64,000 nucleotides of DNA, taken from Plumapathes pennacea. Taxonomy: Eukaryota; Cnidaria; Anthozoa; Antipatharia; Myriopathidae. Positions 33,291-46,148 of this stretch are shown one piece after another. The notes beneath the pieces were generated by a model, which was not told the origin of the DNA, made no database searches, and saw only the letters and a list, made by a program, of their open reading frames with translations. Location of the stretch: positions 32,131,295 through 32,195,294 of the forward strand of contig OZ038463.1 of the NCBI GenBank assembly GCA_964036295.1, given 5' to 3'. The translations under genes were made by a program, and so were the position numbers. Position 1 is the stretch's first letter; each line of letters opens with the position of its first letter.

Positions 33291-35537
33291 ATGAACTATA
33301 TATGGGAGTACGGGGGGAGTAATATCACGAGGAAAAACGGCGAGTGAACATTCATGGCGGTCATGATTGATGTACTTCAACAAAAATGTGTTCATACTTA
33401 GTTCATGGCCGTGATTTCATTGTATTCTGACCACCAGGGATTTGCTACAGGCATTAGCAACGCTACACTTTATTTATAATACCCTCGAAACATTCCTTTC
33501 AGCGCCTGAGCACCAGATGTATATAAAAAAAAACAATAGCATTGAAACGACACAATAAACGTTTTGTTTCGTAGCGGATATTTTGATTGGCCGCTCACCG
33601 TGTGATGCATTTTGGGATGTCGCGAAGAATTCTTTTTGTCAGTGCTTTTTGGACATCGAACATCAAGATGTTTTATTAGTATCAGGAGCGTTAAGTACCT
33701 GCTATTCGCCTTCAACTTCTACTTTTGGGTGAGTACTTAAATCGTAGAAACGTTTCTGGACGCGTACAATATTAGTGTGATCGAGATGCAGACAATGACG
33801 CAGCTCGGTGCTGATTTTTCTTAATATAGCAGCGCGCTTGAGAGTCCCTGTTTGACTTAACTTTCCGTGAGACTTATACTATTAGAGAAAACTTGACAAT
33901 TCAACTGGCTCTGCTCTCGATTTTGACCATGCCACTGTTTAAGCTACTGATTGATGAATTGGCTCGATCGAGTAAAGCTCTCATGCATTACAGTGTTATC
34001 ATGTGATCTCCGTACATATATTTACTACGTAGTAGTCGTGATCAGTCGATACGGTCATAACCTGAATAATAACACCAAGTTCAGTCTTATGGACAACATG
34101 TGAGATCTGGGGTGACTATCCAGTGCATGATGTACACAAAGTATAATTTCGAGCGGAAACGCAAATCAATAATGACAAGAATTTATAAAGCGCAAATTCC
34201 ATGATAGTGCTTCTTCAAATAGCCGACAGTGTGGAATCGAACGCGGGAAGGCATGCGGAGCTAGTGAATTGAGATTCACTTTAATTCAGGTCACACTGAA
34301 CTAGAAATACGATAATCGCAGATACCCTCTCGCCTTGGCATTGATTTCTACAGCTGTCCGGCGGAATCCAATGAGAGCAGAGGTGTGTCACCTCTCAGTC
34401 AATCAAGATCAAACTTTGTTTAAAAACTCGTTTCCAAGAAGCACACTATAATAGGACGACAATAAAACTTGTCTTGATATTCCTATAGTATAACCTGGCC
34501 TTGTCTTTAGCTGAGCCGTGTTTTTCATAGATAGACGCACCTCAATCCTGCAATAATATATATCTTTTATTTGCAGTTCTTCGTCTTTCTCGTCATCATT
34601 TTCTGTACAGAGGTAGCGGCTGATGTTCTTCTATTCAAAAATTTCAAGGTGAGAAACCGAAGCCTTTAGCTTCCCACTTTGATCCTGACCCTAAGTTATG
34701 GCTGTGTTTGAGTTACTTGTCAAGTCACACGTGCACATGAATGTTGCCGTGCTCAGCTGTACATTGAGTAAAAATTGACGAAACAAAAGTCTGCATCGAG
34801 CTTTTCATTTAACTGTTCTAAACCCACGTTTGATTTTTATTTGACTTTTTAAGAGATAGAATGTTTCTAGGTTGACTCCTATTGAATTCACCCAGATGAC
34901 GGTCAGTGGTCAAACTTAACTCCCCCAGTTATTTACCCCTGATAATCAAGATGTACCGCCCCTTTAGTAATTTAATTTTTTACCCCTTTTACTATAACTC
35001 GTTGTTTAATCGATTCATGCATTTAGACATTAATCCATGCATATAAATTGTTTTGTTATGGTCAAGGTTGATGATATTTTCGAAGATAATGTAAAGAAGT
35101 TCATTTTCGAAAAATACGACGGTGACAGTGTCCTTGATCATAGTGTTGACAAACTCCAGGAAAAGGTAAGTGACTTGCACTACATGTCACCAGTGAATGT
35201 TATTGGTAGTTGACTGTTTCCTATATACCGTAATTAAATTCCAGAGGAGCCCCGGGCGCTTTTATTTCAAATTTAGGATAAGGCGGCCGGCGCTATTTAA
35301 ATTTTCCCAAATCGTAGCCACATGGTCGTTTGTTTTTGTAACTGCATTTGCTCATAAAAACTAAAAATAAAAATAAAAAAACGCATAACGTAAGCCGTTC
35401 GTATAGTTCTAATAGCGACACACTTTCGTAATTATTTTTCGTTTAGTTAGTTTGCCAAATGTGTAATACATGTTCACAAAACGCTACGTCGATTTCAGTA
35501 GCAAAACATAGGGAGAGGGGGGACGTTAAATTAAGGA

Positions 35538-35556
35538 GGGGGGGGGGGGGGGGGGC
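35538..35556 (+). repeat. Poly-G run in TSP-C intron 4
   Basis: A G tract of about 19 bases following taagga. Confidence 0.8.
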
Positions 35557-35789
35557 TTACTCGAGGATTTCCATAATCAAGCGCTCCAGTGTGCTTTGGG
35601 CTTTGTATTTTTGTTCGGGAATCAGAACAAATGGAGTTGCCTCCCCTAGCTACAAGGGCTCACTGAGTTGAATGACTTGACGCCGATTTGGAGTCCTTTC
35701 AAAAGTTTATAACATATTATAAGAAACTTGGCAACTGGTTTGAACCCAGGACTGTGAACAGTGCATTGGTTGTGATCGTCCGGGCTAGA

Positions 35790-35990
35790 GCAGTCTCCAT
35801 GAAGACTGCTGTTGTTGACTGACGTTTCGACTCCCTAAGCGGAAGTCATCTTCAGAGTCAAGTGAAGAGGTTTCGTCAGATGCAGTGGTATTTATGTCTT
35901 TGTTCGTTGATGTGATTGGTCCGTTTTGTCGTCATAAAGTTGGTCGAGGTGACTCGGTTGTGTTTCGTTATTGGACGGTTGATATTATAT
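35790..35990 (+). repeat. Possible Penelope-like element end
   Basis: gacgtttcgactccctaagc followed by gaagtcatcttcagagtca is the style of sequence found at Penelope-like retroelement ends. No reverse transcriptase or GIY-YIG frame is seen, so this is a fragment or only a resemblance. Confidence 0.35.
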
Positions 35991-36654
35991 TGTCCTCTCT
36001 ATTTGTCTTGTATTATTACTTCAGTTGCGTTTGATGTCATCCATCAGTTGATTGTAAGGTGCCTAAATGTTGGCGTCTGTTGAGAGGTTTTGGTTCTAAG
36101 TTTGTGTACCAGCTAGCGGAGGGAAGAGAAGAGAATCTCTTGCCGAGTTTAAATCTAATTTAAGAACCTTCATTTGTAGTTCAAATGCTGCGGGGCAAGC
36201 AATTACACGGACTTGGAAAACAGCGAGTGGTATAAAGCTGGCGATAAGAAGAACAAAGTACCAAAAAGCTGCTGCAAACCGGCGACTGATTGTACAACTT
36301 TTCCTACTAAGGACAATGTTTTTAGTAAGGTATTGTATGATTTAGTGTTAACCAACATGACGAGCCGCACGCCTTGACAACGGCCTTTCGGTGGGGGCAA
36401 TTTGTCCCCACCGCCCGTGGAGTGCGGTCTGCTTGGTATGAATGACAGAGGTGTAAACTCCAAACCATTAGCACAGTCGGTGTGCCGATAATCACTTTGT
36501 CCTGAATTAGAAATTGTAATTTTAGCCGGCAATCGTGCTCTGGGGTGCCTTTCTCACTCTATAACAGAAGTCGCGCTTATGTGGCGAAAATTATCAGTCG
36601 GCATCTAACGAAAGAGCTTGATGCCCAGTAAAAAAATCTTATTAGTTTTCCGCC

Positions 36655-38390
36655 AGTCACAAACAATGTCATTGATTTGATTTCACTTCCGTGCAATATT
36701 TCCTCACAAAGATTCGCGTCGAAACACGCACTTCCTGAGAACATTACAGTAGTCAGGTAGTCGCCGAAACATTCAATGAATGGTTTCTATGCACCGCAAT
36801 CAAAAAGCTATAATATGTCCGTTCAATCAAAGCCTGTTAAAGTCAGCGAGCTCTTCCCTGTTATGTCACGTTATCGAGTTTTATGACTGAATCAACTGCT
36901 AGCAGACAATGTGCCGAATCGAAAATCAATTTTTCTAAATCCGAATTTCAAATTAGATGCTGAAGCCGTTGTAGTATCAAAATCTTACAAAAGACTGTTT
37001 CAAGTTTAGTTATCAGTGAAAAATGTCCCACGGTATTATTCCAATAATAGTCGATTCTTATCCACATCAGGTAACTCTCAGCTGTCATGAAATCAGCATG
37101 ATAGCATCCAGTTCCACTTTTAGGAATAAAATTACATTCGCGAGGCATTACTGTTTTACGCGGGAAGGACAAGAGGCAGGATTGAGAGGGCTAGCAAATC
37201 GCTTGTGTAGTGGTATATACGGTTGAGGGTAAGCTATCGCTATTTCAGTTAATCCGCGATATTTATTCGGCCCGATTTCCCGTGTGTACGTTCTGGCCAC
37301 ATGTTTGGTTTTGTGGCCGGATCTTGCTCTGTAATTGTTTAGCTGCAAATTTCAGGATGGGTAGATATGTTAGTTTAGACTTATGTTTCTTGAAGTATGG
37401 CTCATAGCTTTAAAAATTATATGTTGAAGTGATTGTGGCTCTTTTTGTGTGACGGCCAGATCCGTTCAATCGGTGGTTTTGAGCAAACCATATTACTGCG
37501 AGATCACCTCGCGAACGAAGCCCAGGGTACTTGTCAAAGGTCTAGCCCTCGGCCCGCGTATAGTATTATCTGATTACAACATGGTTACTTGTAAACTCGC
37601 GCAGGGCCAAAGGTTTATATAGTCAAAGCGAAAGATTAAGTTTAATTTTCAAAACTAATCGATGTTTGGACATTTTAGGCAACTTTATGGAATGTATTTT
37701 ACTCATTGCGGCAAATGGAATGGTTTAAAGCTAAATTAAGCTTTGTTAGGAGAACACAAGACAAAACTCAGACTCACACAGAAAGTACAAGAGCATTAAC
37801 TCGTACATGCATGGTCGTTTGGGTCTTTGATCAATTACAGGGCGAAGTATTTATAGTTTGATTGAAGCTTTTGTCGAGAACTCTACTGGTGTTTTCAGTG
37901 GTGTTTGGGAGTTTTGAGTTGAACCGCAACCTTGTGCGAAAAAAAGAGAACACCTTGGCTTTCAACCGGCTACTATTACTGCGAAATACTATAATTTCGG
38001 ATGTATATTTTACGACTTCGGTTATTACCTGACCCGGCAGAATCTTAGTGCAGCAATGTTCTGAGGAAGTGTGTGTTTCGGCACAAATCTTTGTGAAGGA
38101 ACATTGTATGGAAGTGAAGTCAAATTCAGGTAAAATAGCTTGTAGCCGTCCAGTTTCAGCAGTCTTCTTGTCGTTGCGATCGTAACTCAAACAAAACAAG
38201 TAAGATCTCGCCTGTGCGAAGTAAACATCTCGGCTTTTTTTGGACCAAATTTCAGCCATTTGGGATCTTTCTATTACTACCTGACTAGACAGAATCTTAG
38301 TTGCTGCAATGTTCCCAGGAAGTGGTGTTCCGACGCGAATCTTTGGGAGGGAATATTGCACGGAAGTGAAGTTGAAATCAGGTAAAACCG
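36655..38390. repeat. Three copies of a ~110-bp repeat in TSP-C intron 5
   Basis: Copies at about 38035-38150 and 38275-38390 (same orientation) share cagaatcttagt, tgcaatgttc and gaagtgaagt. A third at about 36650-36755 is inverted (cacttccgtgcaatatt, cttcctgagaacatt). Non-coding. Confidence 0.7.
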
Positions 38391-39314
38391 TTTTTGTAGT
38401 GATTGGCTTTATTCCAAGACTGATATACGCTTCAATCTTGCGTATCAGCTTATTTTGGTAGGATAAAAAGTTGTCAATTTTAATACTGGGCGACGGACGG
38501 CTACTTTAAATTTGCACAATAGTTTAGTGTATCAGCCCATTTGTCGAAGAAAAAATGACAAACTTTAAAGAGACTCAAAAAATACAGCAAAACGGCCCCA
38601 AAGCTCAGTGAATTCTTGATATCCGGCTTTCACAAAGCAGCTCAGCAGGCTGGCGTTCCCACGGTAAACATTCTCACCCCCAGGATCGAGGCGCTTGCGT
38701 GCTGTTTGCTTACACCTTTGTTCGCCGCAGTTAATTGGGATTAAAACAGCTTGGTCAGCAACGGTACTTACGCCTCAACCCGGCTGCGGCTGCTCATGAC
38801 TTGTGACCGCATGCACAGTGAAATGATCGAAGTACTAAAAAAACATAACCGCGAAATCATCACTTTCTATGTTCAGTTATTTAATAGGTTTTTTCTTCTT
38901 TCCTTCTGGGCCTGCGTAGGGCTGTAAACAAGCGCTCCTGGATTTTGTGGACAAGAATACGGACCTGATGGGTTCGATTGGTGCGACCGTTTGTAGCGTC
39001 AAAGTAAGTTGCTATGTTATCATGTGATGAATTTCAATCTTTAATTTCATTACATCCCTGACGCTTTAGGGAGGAGGCATTCCTAAAGACCAAAAGCATG
39101 GTTTCGCAAATCCAGTGCTTGCAGAAACTACTTATAACATAACAAAGAATAAAATAATAATCAAATATATTTAGCACAAATTATATTTTTCTCATAGAAC
39201 AACGAACGTACATGTAGCAAATGTTAACTAAAGTGACTAATGAAAGTGTAATTCATTAAACTCCTCTTCCGTGTAAAATATGCCGCTATAAATTGCACTA
39301 AAATTGCTTCCCTT

Positions 39315-39333
39315 CCCCCCCCCCCCCCCCCCC
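39315..39333 (+). repeat. Poly-C run
   Basis: A C tract of about 19 bases preceded by cttccctt. Confidence 0.8.
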
Positions 39334-39639
39334 ACCCCATCCCATAATCTGGATTCGTTGCTCACAGAAACCACAGTGAACAAAATACCTCACCCCACTC
39401 CCTCCATCCTTTATTGGAAACTCTCGAACTCTCTTCTGATGGCCCCAGAAAAAATTAAGATAGTCAATGTAATTTATGCAACGGGCAAGTGTACTGTGCA
39501 AAATACAAATCAACTATGGTTCGCCAATGTTCCTTTGGAGGGCAACTGCGTAAAAATTACAATAGTTACTTGTACAGCGGTAAAACTGACATAACAAGGT
39601 GTCAAGTGAATGGACAAAATAGTTTCGTCATTTTCGGAG

Positions 39640-39915
39640 ATCGGTGTTTGGATGACTGTCGAATGTAATCGCGTGATTGCTTTGGTTTTGCATTTACTAC
39701 GCTTTCGGATTGGTCCAACCAATCTTCGTAGCATTCTTGGCCAATCAGGAACAAAAGCAAAAACTTCATTTGTGAGAATTCTCACGCAACCATGCAAGTG
39801 GCGATGGCGTTTCCTCGCGTTGCTGATTGGTTTCTTCTTAAAAGGAAAACCAAACACGAAGTACTTTGGTTTCTGATTGGCTGAAATTTTCTCACAGCCT
39901 CTGTGATTGGCAGTT
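39640..39915 (+). repeat. Dispersed ~280-bp repeat, copy 2
   Basis: Aligns in order with 6330-6610 (ggattggtcca, caggaacaaaagc, gcgatggcgtttcctcgc, gctgattggtttcttctt). Non-coding. Confidence 0.6.
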
Positions 39916-40168
39916 TACTAAATTTGGTTTTCGACAGCCATCCGAAACTGCTCTAAACTGCAGGGTTTTGGTTATCATTGTTCACAGGCACTTATCCATA
40001 CCGGTAGGTATGACCAGTTGGTAAAAACCTACTGAAAAGCTTAGTTTAAGAACACAGGCGGGCCAGGCTCCGGGCGTCATGGTAATTTAGCCTAAGCATA
40101 ATGCCACTAAAAGAAAATGTATGCGATATTGTATTCGGTCGCTAAATTTAAACCGATACAAATAGTAA

Positions 40169-40190
40169 ATGTGTGTGTGTGTGTGTGTGT
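40169..40190 (+). repeat. (TG)n microsatellite
   Basis: About eleven TG repeats, then a T-rich run. Confidence 0.8.
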
Positions 40191-41737
40191 TTTTCTTTTT
40201 TTGCGGTTTTTTTTTCATTAATGCTTTCATAATTTCAGCGCGTTCCGCCCGATATTATGCCGTCAATAGGAAAGTTTTACAAACTGGAAACTGTGCCAGT
40301 CGACTGCCAGAATGACCCGAGGAAAATAAACCCGAAAACGGACAACTTATCCGTCGCATGGCAACGATAAAGCTGAGCAGTTTCCCCACTACATTTGGTT
40401 TACTCGACAATAAGAAGGAAATGAGCATAGAAACAGGACTGCAAGTTTCAGCTTTACGCTCAATTAGTATGTCCACATTTTTAGCTTAGAGACCGACTAA
40501 AACCTCCCATACATTCTCTGGCGTTTTTTCTTAGGCTAAATTACCATGACACCTTTAGTCTGGGCCGCCTGTGGTTTAGCCGCCAAAAGTAACCAATCAA
40601 TTTGTGTTGTGTTTTCAGGCTCAAAGGTAGACTCGCTAGATCTAATCCGGGATGAGTCTAACCTGCTTTGTACATTTAGCAAAAAGTTATTGATGAGTAC
40701 ATTCTAATAAAACAGTCAGTTTTTACTAGCTATATGTATGTTCGGTCAAACACCGCTGTCCATACTCTTAGGCTTGCGTCACGTGATGCAACAGTCACAT
40801 GACCTCTATCAAGAAAGCAGGTGGCTATCTAGAATGCGACCGTAAAATGGCCATTGGCAATAGTGGGGATGGTGACGAAGTTATATGATCAACGCCAAGT
40901 TTTTAAATTCCCTTACCAAAAAAAAATTGAATAAAAATAGAAACGGACAGGACTCGACCACGAACATGACATAAAAATTACAGGTTTTATGTTACCGCAG
41001 TGACTCGCTTATTCATTATTTTGTAAGTAAATATGTGATAAAAATCTGATAGAATTAAGAATATTCGCGTTCTGAAAGGTGTAGCACGGCCAACTGTCCT
41101 CTTCGTAAATTTTCGCACCAGCCATGGCACAATACTTACTGTGCTAGGCAGCTAAAGTACGGTGATTGAATTCATTTTAGACTCATAACCTATTGACACG
41201 ATGACGTCTAAACAATAGATCAGCTGCCCCTGAATAAAAACTACTCCTGGGCTGTAATCATGTACCTTAACACTTAAAAATACTGCCAGTGTTTGAAAAC
41301 CATTATCCTTTGCGTCACGGACTTTTTTCGTACTTTTTTTGTGCGCGATTGGGTGATGAACGGTCGCTGTTGGTACTGATTGGGGCATCAGTCGACATTA
41401 AAAAATCCACAGTGATATGCTAATTCTAATATTCAAAAGAGTCACCAAGGAAATGTATTCAACATTGACAGTTCGACATTTTCAATTTTTTGAATCTCAT
41501 TTCCATTTTGTTGCAGCTGGGTGGTGTCGATATATTCTTTCCACGGATACCTCGCGTAAGTTGGCGTGGTTCCAACCTTAAAATTTACGACTAAGAAAGG
41601 TGAGAGGATTCAGCCAAATTATTCCAGTTTTTTTGCCAAATCATTCGTCTTTTTTGACTTACGGTTGATTTACCCTTTGCTTTGTAAACGTGTCTTTTGG
41701 CAGCGTTCAAATTCGACTGAACAAACACCGACCGAAT

Positions 41738-44700
41738 ATGGCGACTTGCGGGATGAAATGTTTGAAGTTCATGCTGTGTGCATTCAACTTGGTATTTTGG
41801 GTGAGTGTTTTATCTTTTCCCCAAGCTTCGATGCCTATTTTTGCTCTAATCTAGCCGTTTTGTGAAGTCAGAGAGGCCCCATGGACAGAAGCAACTACCT
41901 TGTTTTGCCGACTGCAAACTCACAGCTAAAAATGCACAACTTTAGCCGTTTTTGATCAGTGGTTGATCTGAACATTTTCCAAGTTACATGTAAATTTTTG
42001 GAATAAGGAACGCTATTCTTTCTGATTAAATGAAATATTCCGCAGGGATTGTTGTTTCTCGTGACTGCCAAGCTATTCCCGCTTTGCTAGCTTGTCAGCT
42101 TGATGCTTCACTCCCGCGTCAGAGACACGGAAAGGCATGGTTTTTTTTTGTGGCCCTCATACTTCGATCATATCTAAAAGGAACATCTTAACTTAACAGA
42201 GCCATGACGAATTATTTTTTTCCGGCGAAAGTATAATATTATGCACTTTGTTTCGATTAAAAGTTTAGGGGTAGCTTTATCTATGACAATACTGGCTTAT
42301 ACTCCCGTACTTACCATGAGGAATAATTATAAACAATGGACTTTGTCCTTTGTCCTTTGTGTTCAGAACATTACGCTTTCGTACCGAAACCCCGGTGGAC
42401 AAACCGAACATATAGGGGCAGATTGCTTAAACAAAAGTCAAATAAGCCACAACAAAATTTTAATTAAGGGGAACAAAATTTTGAGCCAGTGAAAATCCGT
42501 TTCATTCAATTCCTCGTTCTCTACGAATGTGCTATTTAATATAATCAAGCCTGCTATCTCTACGAGAAAAGTAGTATTGATTTCTTGTTGAAAACTATTG
42601 CAGATAGTATGTGGTTTTGCGGTCTGCTCCGAGGGTTAACTTTCTCACAAGACTGAATAAATCAAGCAAAGATCAACTGTTGACACAAATCAAAATCTTT
42701 CTTCGTCCTTCCATTTCTTCAGCATAATATTTTTATTCCTTGCCATGTTTTCAAATTTGCATTTTTATATTATAACAACAAGCTACACTCATGAATGCCG
42801 AACGCGATGACAACGTTGGAGCCAGTTGTATTGTAAAAAGAAAACTTATTTGGATTTAATCTTTTATTATTCAGATTCCAAACGCAAGAGATCTTCGCTA
42901 ATTGAAATTTTAGAATGATGTTTTACCCAGGCGAAGAGCAGACGTTTGAATTGTGGTATCGAGCACAAAATAAGCCACACCGAAGCGAATAAAAATTAGT
43001 CCTTAAATGACTTATATCCTGAAATTTTAGAGCGAGAAAGAGTCTTGGCCTTTGTAGCCACCTAAACTACCCCAGCCTTTCGACTCCGTCTGCAAAATGT
43101 ATTCCCAAAAAAAGAGTTGCATTGCCGCGTAGTGATTCAATGTGTTGTTCTACTGTAGATAAACTAAAGTGAAAGACTCTTGCCTAAGTACAGTTGCATT
43201 TAAGTTCCCATTTTAAGGCAACATTGTTTACATCATTTTCACGACTTGTTATTAATTTTCTCGATAAAATCAAGCTTCGCATCTGTTCGTGTCAGTTTGC
43301 GCCTTGTTAGCCAATCAAATTGCACTAGTTGCTTTCACTCGTTCGTGTGAGCTGAGCATCTCGACGGGACATCCAATCAAAACCCTTAATTAGAAATCAG
43401 TCTTCATCGGTGTTCCGAACATTTATTCATCTTCAAAACTGTACGAAAACTGCTCTGTCGTTTTTCCGTGTCGAGAATTCAACTTTTTTCCAATCAGCAT
43501 TTCGTAGACAACTTCTCTCGTCACACTACCATTTGCAAAGGAGCGACCCGGCTCACAAAATCAGATAGCGCTCAAGTCTGACAGCAGTGTTCACTTCTAA
43601 CTAACTGTCAAATGAAACCTAAATGTGTGGCCACTCGTATGAAAGGTCTCCATGCTTGCACAGTCAAACTCATATAAGCGGCCCTGAATTAAGCGGACCG
43701 TTGTCAAAGTCCTGAAAATTTAACCTCTAGTAAGAACTGTAAATTCTACCTGTACGGACACTTCACAACCTAAAATGTGACCACTCAAATTGAATCTTTT
43801 GATGAGTAAATTCTATAATGGCAGTGTTCATGTCGTTGTTGAATGGAGTTCCACCATGTTTCTTGCATTTTAAATTAAACTTGGACAGGCTAGAAAATAG
43901 AAGTGAAGTGTAACAAAATCCCCCAAATCCCACGTGACTCTTAGTAGTCTAACTGCTTTTAACACTGGTAAGATTGATTGTTTCAACCGAAGGGATTGAG
44001 GAGGAGGGGGGCGGGGGAATTTGAGGGCTTGTAAGTGGCTTGTAAATGATGTCACTCTGTAATAATTGGGTGATTCAAAAATTGAGAGTGGTGCAGCCAT
44101 CTGATCTCAAGGTTTTCTGTCCAAATTGTTTGTTTATGAAAAACGAAAGAGATTTGGAAAAATAATTATGATAACCTACCTGGGAATTTGAGTATTCTGA
44201 ACAGTGTTTATGGCGCCATATGCATCTGGGCAAGCAAAGGTTATGTATTTGAACATAATGATCGGATATTACCGGCTAATAAATCAAAACAACAATCAAA
44301 ATCAACTTCCTCCTTAGGAATATTTTTATTACTTGCACATTGGGAAGTTCACCAAATATTGATTCTAATTTCTACGCTTCGCGAAAAAAAAACAAAAAAA
44401 CAAAAAGATAAAAGAAACAAAGTTGGGCAGAGAGAAGAAAGATCACGTGGTCCTGTGTAAACATTAGTTAAAATCTTTGATTGGAGTATCTGTAAATCTG
44501 TATTGTTTAGTTTTATTCGTCATCACCGCAGGCCTTCATATCAGGTGGAGTGGGTGTTGATAAGAGCGAGACTGTACGCCGCATTAACCAGCTGTACTGG
44601 GTCCAATTCAATAAACATTTACACGTGTATTTTGCAGGTTGGACCATTATTCTAACACCACTAAACGAATTCTGACTAATCTAGCAAAGTCTGCACAGTA

Positions 44701-46115
44701 TTACAGATACAGGTCCCCAGTGTACAATCACAGGAATATTTGGCCATATTTGGTATTGGATTAAAGTGTGTTTTAACGTGTGGGGAGATTGGTCCGACTT
44801 GTAAAATACACTTGTAAATGTTTATTGAATTGGCCCCTGGGGTCAATTCAATAAACATTTACACGTGTATTTTACAAATTGGACTACTACTCAAACGCCA
44901 CTAAACGGACTCCAATCGGACAAAAGTTTTTATTTACAGATTACAGATACAGGTCTCAATTGTATAACTGGAACTGATATGGTCATGGTATTGGATTAAA
45001 GTGTGTTTTAACGCCTAGGGAAATTGGTTCAGCTTGTAAAATACACTTGTAGATGTTTTATTGAATTGGGCCCTGGTGTAGCCTGGACGTCTGTATTATA
45101 ATTACAAGGACATCACGCGATAATTAGCAAAGGTTCCTTTTTTCTCGCTCATTTGGCGAAATAGTTAAACACATAAATAATAAATAGGATCATAAGCTAA
45201 GCCATGACCAGACGTATAAATAATGAAAAAAAATCTGACAAGTTATTCCGCGATGTATTCAAAAAGAAAACATAGACAAAGACTACGGCAAATTTACAAA
45301 ACACAAAAATCCAACAGCAAATAGATCAATCAAGAACGCATATTTATTTGTTCAAACTTCCCCAGAAGGCAGTTTTTTATTAGCATCGATACTTCTTTCA
45401 TAACTTCTTCATTGATTCGGGTTAAATACGCGAACTGCTGTGGAGACAGATCGTTTGGAGGATAAAATTTTAACATATTTTCGTGTCCACCGAAATCGGA
45501 AAACTCTGAGAGCTGCATAGCCATTTTGAGGGCTTCCTCAGTAAATGAATTTAAAATAATTACACAATAAACTATGAATTGAAATTTCGTATCTTTCTCA
45601 GGCCGCTGGAATAGCAGTGATGGGCGTGGGGATCTACGCACGAGTTAGTGCCAAGGACTACGCGTCACTGATGGGAGATGGTGGGTTCCAGACCGCCGCC
45701 AACATCATGATTGCTGCGGGGGCCCTGGTGATTCTCATCGGTATCATTGGCTGCTGTGGCGCAGTGAAGGAGAACAAGTGGCTACTGCTGCTGGTGAGTG
45801 AGCCTAGATAATTTTATGTGTGTTATTTACTTTCGTGTTTATATTTCTATGCCTTTAATAATGATAGGTTTAGTTTGGGCAACATGCACTGGAAAATAAC
45901 CATAACTTCTTTTCAATATTGTTCTAGTCGTTACAGGATATTTGAATGGGATTTTATGCAAGCTTACTTTCCTGGTGATGGCTGATGATTTGCACTGTAT
46001 AACTTGTTAAAATTCCTTTGTGGATAAAAAGTGAAATACGACAGGAACCTTGCCAAGAAAAGACTAGAAAGCGATACATGCTGACAGCTTTAGTCCCCAA
46101 ATGGCTTGATTGTGC

Positions 46116-46148
<33 letters not shown>

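Larger units (their letters stand above)
31976..33659. other. TSP-B / TSP-C intergenic region
   Basis: It contains the TSP-B 3' flank, a hairpin-type element (32385-32745), a 17-base G run (33053-33069) and the inverted copy of the internally repeated element (33080-33290). No exon is supported. Confidence 0.55.
33669..39003 (+). pseudogene. TSP-C, decayed tetraspanin of the A/B group
   Basis: Recognisable pieces: exon 1 remnant 33669-33728, exon 3 34577-34648, exon 4 35067-35165, exon 5 36180-36329, exon 6 38920-39003. Exons 3-6 keep open phase-0 frames and GT-AG borders, with CCG, VPKSCC and the final GC codons intact. Exon 1 still encodes VKYLLFAFNFYFW before a good donor, but a net +4 insertion puts the ATG (33668-33670) out of frame, so it reads M-F-Y-stop. 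Exon 2 is reduced to its acceptor and about 12 bases (ttctacagctgtccggcgga near 34346-34365), and no exon 7 equivalent was found before TSP-D. Without exon 2, TM1-TM2 are incomplete. Exon 3 has also lost two codons. A pseudogene is most likely; a truncated transcript is possible. Confidence 0.82.
39004..41737. other. TSP-C / TSP-D intergenic region
   Basis: It contains a C run (39315-39333), the second copy of the dispersed repeat at 6330 (39640-39915), a (TG)n tract (40169-40190) and, at 41330-41400, a segment shared with the upstream side of TSP-E (53385-53455). At 41517 a good acceptor is followed by 25 open codons starting LGGVDIFF; it has no clear partner. Confidence 0.55.

Noticed and set aside
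37831..38361. A 176-codon frame on the - strand
   Set aside because: It overlaps the tandem 110-bp repeats in TSP-C intron 5, and its product repeats parts of itself in line with them.
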